Shown in pieces: positions 35,153 to 48,067 of a stretch of DNA of 64,000 bases (within the stretch, counting starts at the first letter, position 1; every line of letters begins with the position of its first letter). The notes under the pieces were generated by a model that ran no database searches, was not told the origin of the DNA, and saw only the letters and a program-made list of their open reading frames with translations. Position numbers and translations under genes: made by a program. The DNA is taken from assembly GCA_013180625.2 (NCBI GenBank), contig SNVD02007530.1, forward strand, positions 124,001 through 188,000. Reading direction: 5' to 3'. The DNA comes from Boswellia sacra. Its lineage: Eukaryota; Streptophyta; Magnoliopsida; Sapindales; Burseraceae.

Positions 35153-38100
35153 TTGTATTATCTGGACCTAGTGACAAAGGAATCAGATAAATTCCACCAG
35201 GCTTTGATGATAGATGGATCTGAGGGGGAGAAGAAGAATGCTGAAATTTGGTTATGGCACAAAAGTTTAGGGCATACTTCTTTTGGTTATTTAAAGAAGT
35301 TATTTCCTAGTTTATTTGCAAAAGTTAATATTTCTTATTTTCAATGTGAGGTTTGTGAACTTGCAAAGAGCCATCGTGCTTCATTTCATCGAAGTTTAAA
35401 TAAAAGTCTAGTTCCTTTTATGATTATTCATTCTGATGTTTGGGGTCCATCCAAAGTTACCACTTTAGAAGGTTCTCGTTGGTTTGTTACATTCATTGAT
35501 GATTGTACCAGGATGACCTGGTTATGCCTAATGAAATCCAAAGGTGAAGTGAATCTATTATTTCAGAAATTTCATAAACTAATTTGTACTCAGTACAATG
35601 CACAGATTCGGGTTCTTCGTATTGACAATGGTGGAGAATATCAAAGTTTTGAACTTCAAAACTATTTGGAGACACATGGAATAATTCATCAAACTACCTG
35701 TTCCAATACACCTCAATAGAATGGGGTGGCCGAGAGGAAAAATAGACATCTTTTGGAAGTTGTTCGTGCATTGTTAATAGAAGCTCATATGCCGTTGTCC
35801 TATTGGGGCGAAGCTCTTTTATCTGCAGCATACTTAATCAATAGGGTACCTTCAAGCTCTCTTGATTTTGAGAGACCCTTTCACACTCTTACTGAGGCAG
35901 TCATTGCTTCAACTGTCCCAAACTTAGCACCTCATATTTTTGGGGGTGTTGTTTTTGTCTATCTTCATAAGCATCAACGCCATAAACTCACTCCTCGGGC
36001 ATTACGATGTGTTCCTTGGCTATGCTGCTCATCAAAAGGGATATCAGTGTTATCATCCTCCTGCCCAACGAATGTTTGTCACCATGGATGTCGTTTTCCA
36101 TGAACACTCAATGTATTTTTCCAAGTCTGAACTTCAAGGGGAGTATCAGGAGAAAATTCAGACTTTAGACTATGACTTCATCTCAAAACACTCAAATGAT
36201 CAAGACACAAGTAAATTGGATGGAAATACATATAGTCAAGGAGGAGGTGAACTGGATTGGAGTGGAAAGGAATATCCTGAAATTGAAACTAGTAATGAAG
36301 CTAGTAACTCTTAATCGGTTCAAAGTGGTAATGAACATCAAGAGATTGAAAAAGGTGATTCTTTGTCTGGATCCTTAATCCCCAAAAGTCCATACATAAT
36401 TTTATCTTCTACTAATATACCATACCAATCATCTGCTGAGAATGTTCCTAATTTGGAAATTGAGCCAGCTAAAAGACAGTTACCCCATCGTATTACTAGA
36501 GGTATTCCTAAACTTACTTATGAGCCTGATCTCTCTAGTAAAGTAAAATATCCAATGAGCCATTATGTGTCTAACCAATGCTTGTCTAAATCAAATTTGT
36601 CATTTGTAAATCAATTATCTACTGTATCTATTCCTAATAGTGTGCAGAAAGCATTATCTGATCCTAGATGGAATGCGGCTATGAATGAGGAGATGAAATC
36701 CTTACAAAAAAATGAAACATGGAAACTCACTGATCTACCACCATGAAAGAAACCAGTTAGATGTCGGTGGATTTACACAGTAAAATACAAGGCCGATGGA
36801 ACAATCGAGCATTTTAAAGCAAGATTGGTGGCAAAATGATATATGCAAACCTATGGAATTGACTATACATAAACATTTGCACCTGTGGCCAAGATCAACA
36901 CAGTACTGGTCTTATTATCTCTAGTAGCAAATATGGATTGGCCTTTTCAACAGTTCGATGTAAAGAATGAGTTTTTACATGGTGAATTGTCTGAAGAAGT
37001 CTGCATGGATATTCCACCTGGATGCAGGATACCAGAAAGACATAGTGAAAATGTTTGCAGGTTGAGAAAATCATTATACGGGTTAAAGCAATCTCCAAGA
37101 GCATGGTTTGGACGATTCACAAAGTCTATGATAGACTTTGGCTATCACCAAAGTAACTCAGACCACACTTTGTTTCTCAAAAAGCAATAGGAAAAAATCA
37201 CTGCTCTTATTGTTTATGTTGATGACATGGTGGTTACAGGAAATGATCCAGAAGAAAGGAGAGCTTTACAGGAATACTTGGCTAAGGAATTTGAAATGAA
37301 AAATCTTGGTCCTTTGAAATATTTTCTCGGAATAGAAGTGTCTCGATCCAACAAAGGTATTTTTCTTTCCCAAAGGAAATATACCTTAGACCTATTACAG
37401 GAAACTGGCATGACAACATGTAAACCAGTTGAAACACCTGTTGAAGAAGGCTTGAAATTATGTGTTGAGGTTGATCAGGTTCCGGTTAACAAAGAAAGAT
37501 ATCAGAGACTTGTTGGAAGACTGATGTACTTAGCACATACAAGACCAGATCTTGCTTATGCATTGAGTATTGTCAGTCAATTTATGCATAATCCTGGTGA
37601 GCAACATATGAATGCGGTCATGCGCATTTTAAGGTATTTGAAATCAGCTCTTGGAAAGGGAATTTTATTCTCTAAAAACATAAAAAAAGAAAATATAGAT
37701 GTATATACAGATGCAGATTGGGCTGGAACGATTGACGACAAGCGATCTACCTTTGGATACTTTACTTTTGTAGGTGGAAATCCTGTCACATGGAGGAGCA
37801 AGAAGCAGAATGTTGTTGCATGGTCAAGTGCAGAAGCTGAATATAGGGGAATGGCACTTGGAATTTGTGAAGCATTGTGGTTAAGATTCCTCTTACAGGA
37901 TTTGGGATATTCATCAAATAAACCAATTCAATTGTATTGTGATAATAAAGTTGCATGTGATATAGCCAATAATCCAGTTCAGCATGATCGAACAAAGCAT
38001 GTAGAGGTTGACAGATTCTTCATTAAGGAGAAATTGGAGAAAAAAATTGTGGAGTTGCCAAAAATTCAATCAGAAGATCAAATTGCTGATATTCTCACCA

Positions 38101-38174
38101 AAGCAGTCTCAACTCAAGCATTCACAAAGTGTCTGGACAAGTTGGGCATGTGCAACATCTATGCACCAACTTGA
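35153..38174 (+). pseudogene. Copia integrase, reverse transcriptase and RNase H region, broken
   Basis: After the nested LTR the frame resumes with the pre-integrase zinc finger (H...LGH near 35261, C-x2-C near 35346). The integrase core follows with acidic residues at about 35434, 35624 and 35732. The RT has the YVDD site at 37215-37226, and RNase H has TDADWAG near 37710 and SSAEAEY near 37826. A stop interrupts the integrase at 35717-35719, and a frame change lies near 35930-36000. Further stops fall at 36312, 36744, about 36837, about 36868 and 37187. The last 315 codons (37227-38174) are open. In an intact element these enzymes copy and insert the DNA; this copy cannot. Confidence 0.9.
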
Positions 38175-38181
38175 GGGGGAG
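38173..38181 (+). promoter_or_regulatory. polypurine tract of the Copia element
   Basis: GAGGGGGAG lies directly before the 3' LTR start TGTTAAGATTA and overlaps the stop codon of the pol frame. This is the usual plus-strand primer site in Copia elements. Confidence 0.88.
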
Positions 38182-38414
38182 TGTTAAGATTATGAAATCT
38201 TGTAAATTAATGTGATTGATTCTTCTTACTATTTGTTAGAAGATTACATAGCTGTAATCAAATCAATAGGATTTGATGATAAATTATTTTAGGAAGATTA
38301 GCTTATTTTTAGGCTTTGATTTAGATATTTGATTGGGGAATTCATCCATATATAAACTGATGTACAATAGTTTTACAACCACGAATAAAAATATTCATCC
38401 TTATTATTTCAAGA
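38182..38414 (+). repeat. 3' LTR of the Copia element
   Basis: 233 bp beginning TGTTAAGATTATGAAATC and ending ttatttcaaga, followed by the target duplication atatc. It aligns over its full length with the 5' LTR, with about 15 base changes and one 13-bp extra segment (ttagatatttgat). Confidence 0.9.
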
Positions 38415-38870
38415 ATATCCTTATTTAACGAACCCAAATATTACCTTACTATCACAACGCATTCCCGTTCAAATCACCCAAACCCACTTCCTCCTCGCCT
38501 CTCTCAGTCCTCGATCCTATCTGAAAACAGAATCCTATGCTAAATCGGAGATTGCCCAGATTTCTGAAAATGGCTCTACTTCACCAGAGTTTGAGATGTA
38601 AAATATGGTGGTGAGACTAGAGGATATGCATGAGGAGTATGAGCAGAAGTTAAGAGAAGCGGAGAAGATGTTGGATCGGGTCGATAGCATCAGAGTTGGA
38701 GGATGTGAAAGAGGATGTGGTGAAGATACTCACCAAAGCGAAAAGTGGTGGCGTTGTAGAGAGAGTTATTGTTGATTGTCAATCGAGGTTCTTGCTCGAG
38801 GATTTTGGACGGCTTCATGGGCTGTTTGCTCAATTTTTCTCGTAATCAATTAGAGATTTTATTATTTAGA
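38415..38870 (+). pseudogene. 3' part of the PIRL-like LRR gene relic
   Basis: Continues the gene cut at 31422. One frame runs to a stop at 38599-38601 and goes on with VVRLEDMHEEYEQKLREAEK. After a shift near 38681-38692 another frame reads ELEDVKEDVVKILTKAK, then GGVVERV and LLEDFGRLHGL. After a stop at 38843-38845 a third frame has SRNQLEIL. This order (coiled coil LEEMHE-type, EEV, VERVDLSGRQL-like strand, first LRR) is that of plant intracellular Ras-group LRR proteins, which have scaffold-like roles. Homology breaks off after the first LRR, so this is a truncated copy. The family call is from memory of PIRL sequences. Confidence 0.6.
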
Positions 38871-40149
38871 GTTTATCTCATTTTTAAATTAGATTTTTTT
38901 TTATTTTGTGAATTAGATAGTATAGGAATAAAATGGTCCTTTTATACTTTCATTAGGTTTAAAATTAACGGATGATGAAATTTGAGTAGTCTTACGGGTA
39001 CGATTGATCAAGATGAAAAAGTCATTCTCTGCTTAATATTAAACTAAAATTCGAGAATAGGGTTTGATATTATCTCAAAAGTTGAATATTTAAAGTGAGA
39101 GAACTTTTTTTTATAAAATTTGAATGGATTTTAATTAAACTAAAATGTGAATAGATCTAAATATATAAATCTAAGTAATATATTTATTTTTTATTTCAAT
39201 ATCTTAATTAAATTTCTACTCCTTTTAAGTTACATTCAAACACACAAAAGGCATCAGAAAAGAGAGGGAGATAGGGTGAGAGAAAATAAAAATAAAAATA
39301 AAAATAAAAACTATTTTCACTAGTACAACAGTAGGCATCGAAAGTGACGGCTCTTTCTTCTTGTCAGGAGAAGCTCATGGTTATAGAAATAAAATTCATG
39401 AATGATTAATTTTTACTAAAAGAAATTTTTTTATTTTTAAATTAATAGAAACATATTTTTAACGTTTTTCATTTTAATTTTTTTTCATACTTGTAAACTC
39501 TTTTTGTATTACAATTAAAGTGGTATTAGAGAAGAGTTTTTTTTTAATATTGAAAAGAATATTAATTATTAGATGAATCCAAATCGAAGAAACTTTAAGT
39601 CGTACCTTAACGAATCGTAGTTTGTCATTTGGTGATGTAAAAATTCTGGAATCCGCTCAATTTGGAAAGCACTTTTACTTCCCTTCATATGCATCTTTTA
39701 ACAAATCTTCTTGCACTTCTAATTGTCGCCAAACTTTTTGTATGCTAATTAAGAGAAGCATAATACTAAAAATTGAAGTTTATCCTGGTTAAACAACCCA
39801 ATTTTAGTGTGGATTGGTTTCGGCTTATTTACGGACCAAAATAACCTTTTTATAATCTATATCAAAACATCTTTTAAAAAAAATTTATGTGTTAGACTGC
39901 CATTCAATAAGAGTTTGTAGAAAAGTTTTGTGTCCACTAAGGTAAATTCAAAATTTTACTTTTTTCCCCAACAAACATAGAACCTTTTTTTTTAATTTTG
40001 AAATATCAACGATACACTTATTTAATTTTAAGGATTTTACTTTATTAATTATTTTGTTTAAACAAACTTTCTTTCAGACTTTATAATTATTTGCTAATCT
40101 CAGATATTAATGCTAACTTGTACCTATTAATTTAAAGGTTTTTTTATAT

Positions 40150-40260
40150 CAAATAATTACTTAACTTGATATCAAAGTTAGAGATTTTAAGTTTGAATCT
40201 CCTATAATGGACCTATGCTAGAGGGTCTCATAAGCGAACCTTAGATTGATAATTTAATTT
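40150..40260 (+). repeat. SINE-like or PBS-derived repeat fragment
   Basis: Contains gatatcaaagttagaga, like a tRNA-Met-derived 5' part, and taagtttgaatctcc, like a pol III B-box, followed by 'ggacctatgctagagggtctcataagcgaacc'. I recall similar phrases as dispersed repeats in plants. The ends cannot be fixed. Confidence 0.4.
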
Positions 40261-43200
40261 TTTGGATCAAATGCTTCTTAATATTGAAAACTTATATAAT
40301 TTTTTTTAACAGAATAATCAATAATGTTTTAATAAGTACTCTTTTTTTCTTCTAAATTCTACATGTGACATTGATGAACTTTCCAGGGATAAATCATTCG
40401 GGAAAAACGTATTAAACGATTTCAAACCATCACAGAATAATATCCAAAATTGGACTCAATCACAATTCACAACCAAAAGCACGTCAGCTGGTATTTTATC
40501 ACAGCTTGAAAAGCGCTTTTGGATTCAAATAAATAGACCATAAATGATGATGATTTCTTCATGCCAATCAGAAGCTCTTTTTCTTTCCCAATAAGCTTCA
40601 GAAATCTCGAGTGCTTAAAGCATAGACTTTGGAGCTTCTTTTAGCCAAAGCTGGCCACTGGCGTGGTTTACACTCAAAACATTTTGCTCTCACTTTAAGT
40701 CGAGAGCCATACATAATTTTTATTTATTTATTTATTTTTATATACGTGGAAGTAGTCACTAGTCTCTCCCCCCTTTTCTTATTGCTTTATTTATCTGTGA
40801 TTCTTTGCACACCAGTCATGATATAAAGATTACAGAAAAAGAAAAAGATTATACAGTAATTGTTGTAGTTTTGTCCTCTAATTCACTTGGGAGGTTTCCT
40901 CTTGAGTCTTGAAAAAGGAAGCACTTTTTGCATCAGTTTCCTCATTGGTCAAATATTGCTTATAATTAATTAATATAGTAATTAAGCACTTTTTGCCTAT
41001 ATAGCTTGATTATATAGGCCATAGATAGGTTACTTTATTGTTTTAGAGTTATCCCATATAGCTAGGCTAGGTTTGTTGTGATGATATTATTGAATCAATA
41101 ATATGAATTATTGGATTGGATTCATATCTAGAGGTATTTTTCTCTCTTTTTTTTTTTATGATATCAATGCAATGGTGAGTTTGCTTTTAGAGCCTTGATC
41201 GGTTTACGTTTGATCAAATTAATTTTCCAAAACTGGAGATGCATGCATGTTCATGTGATACAAAAATTGAGTTATATCTTAATATTTTTAACAGTTGAAA
41301 TCTTAATTAATTAATAATAACATCTAGCAAATTTTCCAAGACTTGGATTGTTTCTACTTTTAAGTCCTTGTGAAAAAACAAAAGGAAGAGTAATAATAAA
41401 ATAAACACATATATAGCTTGCATAGATTATTCAAAGGTTTGACTGCGTGCGATTTCTTCTTCTTCATTCTCTTTTGTCCTTTTCCATTGCAAATATTTCT
41501 AACATCCTTCTGCAATTTTCCACCTGCAAACATGGCGTTTCTGAGACAAAGTTCTGGAACATTTCAAGGGGAAGCAAGCAAAAACATGTAGCTTTAGAAA
41601 CAAAGTGATTTTGATGTCATGATTGGCAATTTTGCAAGGACCACTAAGATGATAACATTGTTTTTGTTTGTTGGCCAACCCACATGAATGAATCATTGCA
41701 TATATTATTATTATATATAATAATGCAATACCGCATTTGAATCCAATACCAATTTCTTTTTTTTTTCTTTTTTTTTTGGGTTTGTTAATGTTTAGATTTT
41801 TTTTTTTGTTACAATGCGTCCATATCTATTCCCCGCTTCACATTTTCAGTTGTGGATATGGGATATATAGTTTACTGCTGGAAATTATTATCAATAGTTA
41901 TTATTACTGTTATTATTATTATTTTTTTTTTTTTGCTCATCATGTGAAGCATTTAATATGTGTCCCAAGATATGAATTTCGGTACCTCATTAAATATTTT
42001 TTTAGATAATATTTGAATAACTAGGGATTTAGTTTTCTTTTTAGGTTTGAGCAACTTTTTTTATTTGTCTTATATTTATAAAGATTTTAAGCTGCCCCTC
42101 CATTGAATTGAAGAAATATAAATATTAAAAAAATAATATAAAAGTTCATGACTAATTGCCTCTTATTAATTGAGGGAAAGCAATTTAATCAACTATTTAA
42201 GGGGTATTATTAGAATTTGACAATATTTTAATTATTTAGCTAGTAAAATAAAATATTTTTTTTGGATATTTCTCGAATCGTTTTATTATAGATCACTATA
42301 GTTAACCTTTTAACAACAAAAATGACTCAAATTTTGATATGGGATTTTGCTTTGTGAAGAAGAAGAGAAAGTTGGCGAGTAAAGTATTGGAAATATTTGC
42401 CGCCCATTGCGTCATCAATTGTTTGAGTTGGATTTTACCTATCAAATAATTGATAAGGAAAATAGTACTTCTTCATGTGTCATATCCATCATTCAATGAC
42501 TTCTCTTTTATTTTTATTTTTATTTTTAATTTTTTTGCTATTAATTATTATGAGTTGTCACACATTTCGATGTCAATTGTGGTGCTAATTAAGTTCATGT
42601 TAAAAGATGGCAAAGCCATTAACATTGACTTATTGGGGAAAGTAATCAGGTTTGCTTTGTGTGCAAACTTTCCTTCATTAGTTTGTCTAAATTGATTATT
42701 CTAAAGATACCAATCTCTTAAGATCAGATGATAATAACATAAATGATTAGCTATTATTACCAGAATCTGTTGGGCTGAATGCAATGAAAGAGTATAACAT
42801 AAGTTAAATGTGTATAAAAATTGATAATGTTAATTATTAATTTGATTAAATATGCTATATATCTCCCATTGTTAGTTAGAAAAAAAAAATCTTTAATTAA
42901 TTTATAAGCATCGAGTTTCGTTGACGAAGTAGAGGCATTTCGAATGAAAGATATTTATATAAATTTATTAAAAGTGAATAAGTATAAATAATACATTACT
43001 CTGCATAGATTTTGTAGAGCTTGTATTTTCACGAAGTATTATTCATTTTAAACTGTATTTTACACGACTGTGTAAAAAAAATGGCCCTCGTTCTTTCTTC
43101 CACTTATAATCTACAACCAATTGTTGATGGATAGATTTTAAATGTTTGCATCCCGACAAGATATTACCTAATTTGGGACGAAATTTGCATAGTTTTGTCG

Positions 43201-43607
43201 TAAAAAGGATTCTTGTTGAGTCTTGGAGAATGAAAGCAATCCCTCCACTTATAGCCATAAGTTGATATACTACTTCACAAGAAATGTGGAATAAAGTCTT
43301 CACCTTTGATTTAAATTTAGCATCAACGCTTTTAAATAATTGTATTGTAAATAGATCTCTTTGCATTATTATTAAATTCTTATAAATAATTGTGAAAAAA
43401 CAACCAAAATAAGAGATAAAAAATCATACATTAAAAAATTATCATATTTTATATATATATATATACATATTGCTGCCAAGTATTGAAGATTTATTGACTA
43501 AGAAATATCGAAATATCTAATATAAAAATTGACGAATAAAAAAAATTGCTGATCTATTATTAAATGTAACTTTTAATATGTCCAAATTCTTTTGAGAGGC
43601 TATAAAA

Positions 43608-43760
43608 AGGGTTAGTAATTCATGTCACGTGTGTCGACCTATTTAATTATTCGTATCAATATATGAAATACGAATTCGACACAGTTATTAAACGTGTCAA
43701 TCACGTATTGTAATTCTGTCATATTTAATTCACATAATTTACTTAATTGTTTAACCTAAT
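43608..43760. mobile_element. MITE remnant with the 'cgacc(c/t)atttaat...attcgt(g/a)tcaa' core
   Basis: The stretch begins agggttagtaattcatgtcacgtg and shares the core cgacctatttaattattcgtatcaa with the element at the window's right end (63893 onward: cgacccatttaatattcgtgtcaa). It is a decayed copy of the same non-autonomous family. The far end is unclear. Confidence 0.5.
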
Positions 43761-44738
43761 TATACTTAATATATCATATTCTATATATTTATATCAATTA
43801 AAATTATTTTAAAAATATAAATAATCATTATTATAAAAAATTATTATAATTATCACAATTTATTATTATATAAATTAATTTACTTTATAATATAAAATTT
43901 TTAGTTTTATAATATATATATTATAAATATATACAAATTAATATAATTGAGTGAACTTGTATATTAAAATTGATAAAATATATCCAATTACTTGTATCAT
44001 TATACGGGATAGATGTATTAAATGCTCTTAATACTAAATGTAGGACGTTTAGTAATCGGATATTATATTCGTATCTTATATAACGGAAATTTTCACCCCT
44101 GGTCGTGAGTGAGACGGTGAGAGTAAAAAGAATGTTATTGTTATATTTTATTATAAAATAAGCAAACAAACCCCTGTAGCTAATAATTGAGTTGATTAGA
44201 TGGATAATTATTTCTTTGACAAATAAATCAAAGTTATTATAATCAAACATAGGGTAGTGATCGTGCTAGGAATCTGGCGGCAAGATAAAGAGAAGAGAGA
44301 GCAGCTCGGTGCCATTCAATTCCCAACACACACAAGAAAGAAAAAAAATAAATAAATAAGAAAATAATATGCTTCCCATTGCCATCCAATGCTTTTTTTT
44401 TTATCAATTTTTAATATGTCGGCGCTCCAATTATATAAATGAACCTTATCTCTTCTTTTTATTAATCTCTTGTGGCCCATGGCCTCAAGTGCCACTTTCT
44501 CCACCATAATTCGGATTATATTTGCTCTTAAAACAAATATTTTCACATTATATCGAACAATATCTCGTACAACAGTTACTCCAAGCATTGCATTATAGTA
44601 ATATAATTAGAGTGTATTTTTTTTAATTTTATATTTTTAATTTTAATATTTAATAAGAATATATAATTAATTTTAAATTTTTTAAAATTTAAAAATAATA
44701 TATGATTGATAGTAATTTAAAATATTTTAATAAATATA

Positions 44739-44769
<31 letters not shown>

Positions 44770-47456
44770 GACAAACAAAGCTTAAATATTTTGATATTCT
44801 AGTATGATTTTATGACTGTCTTAGTTACAATACAATAATTAGAGCTTATCACATTTGCGTATTTTCATCGCATGATATCCAAATATTACATGTATTATTT
44901 AAAATCATGTTATTTTCCTAAAATATTGTGTTTAAGTTACAAAAATATCATTTTTTTAGTTGCGATTTTAGAAGGAAATATTTGTTAACAATTCACTAAC
45001 GTGTATAGATTTTTGTCGACGAGCACTTAAAAAAGTGGATTTTTTAAAGAAAAAAGAAAATAATCAAATTTGATTGACATTTTTTAGTTTTATTATTAAT
45101 TTTTAGTCGGTCTAGATATATTTGATTTATAGTTTGACCATTTACTAGGTATTTGTCAAAAAAAAAAACAAAGCATTAAATTGTTGTAAATGCATATACT
45201 TTTAGAGAAATGAGAATATATTTGTTACTCGAGGTTAAAATTGGATAACAATTAAAAAATAAGGTTTAACTAAAAACTCAAAATAATTTTTTATTAATTA
45301 ATTCCCTTATTTTTTGGCTTAATTAGTAATTTGGACAAGAAAAAAAAAACATCAAACGAGAAGAATCTAGAGAATGAGGGAAAGTGTTAAAAAATAAAAT
45401 AAAATAAGGTTCATTCCAACAGAAATCATTCTACAGCTCAATGACACCCAATGAAGTGTGCCGTGCCACCCCGTTATCAAAAAAACATTAAAGATGTTCT
45501 GTATGTTATTTGGAGTTGGTGCTAGTTACGTTACCTTAACAATCCTATAATTATTTTTATAATTTTCTCCTTTAAATAATGTAAGAGTTATATATATTAC
45601 AATATGAGCATCTACCTTTGCAAGTTGAATGTAAAAAAGATAGTGATCATATCTTATATTTTAATATATTATGTTTTATCTAAATTTTATGGATACATCT
45701 TAGGCGGAGAATCTTTGCACGACGTGCATGAGAGGACTTTTTGAATAATTTAATTTCCAATCAGGTAAGCTCTTGCAATATAAAAAATGTTTAAATGAAT
45801 TACTATAGTATTTTATAAAAGAAAAGTTACATATGAGAAAAAAATATGTTTTGTGTAGATTAAATTATAGATTGTGCCCATAAAAGTGTTATTGTGAGGG
45901 AAAAAGGAAGCAATGAGTATCATGTTTTATTACAACCTTGTGTTATGGCCTTTCAGCAAATTCTTTAAGTGAAATACATTATAATTAATGAATTTATTGA
46001 AAATAATAAACTAGATTGAAGGTTAATCATTGAAAATAAATTGAATCATGTCATAATAATAGACAATTTTTTTAATATATTAATTGAATCCATCTTATTT
46101 ATTCACTATAGGAACAAATATTAAGTCCTACAAGAATTTGTCAAATTGGCGTCTACCATAAATCTAAAATACTTAAACACTAGCAAGTTGGATGATGTTT
46201 ATCTATTTCGGTTTTACGAAAATTGATCCAACCCAATTCTATTGGACGCGAAGAATGAACAACACAGGCAAAGAGAAATTCTTCCAGCAAATGAGGAGCA
46301 TAACTACTTGATTATAAGTCCAATAAAATGACATAACGATAGGATTAGAGGTTGGCATGGGAAGCATTATAATTGTACTTGTATATTAGTGAACAAAAAT
46401 TGAGAAAACACTTGCTGCCCTACTCTTTTATTCATTATCATATTGTCCATTTACTTTTCAATAATTGATATATGCAATATCCTAATAGTTCTTCTCTCAA
46501 TGAATTGATAATCGTATGGGAGGTAGAGAGTGAACAGGAGAGTTTTGTCAACATTTTTCGTTTGATAATATAAAGAGCACCCTTCTATTTGTATATTAGT
46601 ATAATGAAGGGAGATCCCGATTCGAGATGAATTGATTTAATTAATAATATTTTATTTTACAATAATCTTTTGTTGTTGTCAACATACACAGAAAAGAAAA
46701 TTATATCATTTACCATAAAAAGGTTAAAAGGTGGATAATTAGTCAGATATAAAAGGATGTTAGTTTAGTATGTGATAACGTTCATTCAACTTGTCTGAAT
46801 TTTGACCTAATTGTAAGGGGATTTTCTTAATTTGTAAATGAATGTACATTGTCACACGTTCATTTTTGATGAATTTTTACCAAACTTTGACCAATTGACT
46901 TGGATTTAGAACATAAAAAAATTAATATATATAAAAGAATCGTAAATGTATATCTTTGACCTAACATGACTTTTTTATCGGATATGAACATGACATTTAA
47001 ATTTTTAATACATAGTCTATTTTTCAAATGCTCCTTAGTGTACCTTCACGAGGAATATAAAGAAATTTGAAGATTAACACTATATTTCTGTTTTTTGGAT
47101 TTCATATTATTAAATCACTTTTATCAGAAAAACTTTAACTTGTAAAAATTCAACTATAGTATGCGAAACTTTTTGCAAATACTAAGGTTAACGATAAAAA
47201 AGTAAATTTTTTTAAAAAAGATTATAAAATTTTATATTTTAATTATACGAGATGAGATATCTCGTACATTGACCTAATAACGATAACGTTACTTGGACAA
47301 ATAATAAGTTGGGGGTTAAAAGGAAAAGAAGATGACATGCAGGCTGACAGCCGCGGTTGTATTGGCTTTTAGTTTTAGGGTCATCTAATTGTAATAGAAA
47401 ATAGAAATAGAATTGAATACTATTTATTTATAACTTTTTCTCTTTAATATAAAAAT

Positions 47457-47479
47457 CTCTCTCTCTCTCTCTCTCTCTC
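47457..47479 (+). repeat. (CT)n tract in the VIL2 promoter or 5' leader
   Basis: About 11 CT repeats lie roughly 600 bp before the start codon of the VIN3-like gene, just after a TATA-like aatataaaaatc. CT tracts at this place are typical of plant 5' leaders and may mark the transcription start. Confidence 0.8.
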
Positions 47480-48067
47480 GATCTCGACAGCATTGAACGA
47501 GTCCTCGAATCTCCTTTCACCACTGCTTCGGGTCCTGAAAACAAAAACCCCACAACGCCACACCATCCCTCTCCGTCTCAACTGCCATTTGCTTCACTTA
47601 ATTCCTCCCTTAATATTCCTTTTTCTTTTTTACAGAGTTAATTACCCAGATAAATAAAATATATATGCGAGTTTCAGCTCAGTTTCAACAGGACTAAAGC
47701 GGTAGCAGGAGCAGCAGAGGAAGCATCAGACGACAAACGTCATGGATTCTCTTATCGTTTCAGAATTTCAAGCCTACTTTTTTGGGTATTTGTTGTTCCC
47801 TTATTAATATTGTTATTCTTCCTATTTCAAACCGTTCCCCTCCCCCCCTCTCTCTCTCTCTTTCACATCACCTTCTCTTTAATTTTTCCTCTTCTGGGTT
47901 TGTTTTATTTTTGCTTTTATTTCCTTTTTTTTGAGTTGTTGTTGTTGTTGTTGTTGTTTTATATGTGGGTTCTTAATCTTGTAATCTCTTTTGCAGGTTT
48001 CTATGAGAAGTTTGGATTTTTGATGTAATGTGGTAGCCTCACTTGTTGTTGTTATTAGTCAGCAGCT

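Larger units (their letters stand above)
31423..38414 (+). mobile_element. Ty1/Copia LTR retrotransposon, defective, with a nested solo LTR
   Basis: Two LTRs (31423-31642 and 38182-38414) flank, in order, a tRNA-iMet primer-binding site, gag with zinc knuckle, protease, integrase, reverse transcriptase, RNase H and a polypurine tract. The order protease-integrase-RT defines Copia. The 5-bp repeat atatc borders both sides (31418-31422 and 38415-38419), which fixes the ends as TGTT...AAGA, not the canonical ...CA. The span is 6,992 bp; without the nested 1,673 bp (solo LTR plus its target duplication) it is about 5.3 kb, normal for small Copia elements. The LTRs differ by about 15 substitutions and one 13-bp indel by eye, so the insertion is not recent. 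Multiple stops and at least one frameshift make it non-autonomous. Confidence 0.93.
38871..47450. other. long AT-rich gene-poor region
   Basis: About 8.5 kb with no convincing gene. It holds a SINE-like block (40150-40260), a hAT-MITE-like 'aaaagcgcttttgg' block (40500-40680), and T-rich runs. There is a MITE remnant at 43608-43760, with a second element end near 43940-44100 (ending ttttcacccct). The longest frames (43043-43366 and 43921-44250, - strand) have no recognisable domain and AT-driven composition. Confidence 0.5.

Noticed and set aside
43043..43366. 107-codon - strand frame
   Set aside because: No recognisable domain, no splice partners found, and AT-driven composition.
43921..44250. 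109-codon - strand frame
   Set aside because: Ile/Asn/Tyr-rich translation of AT-rich repeat DNA that overlaps a transposon end.
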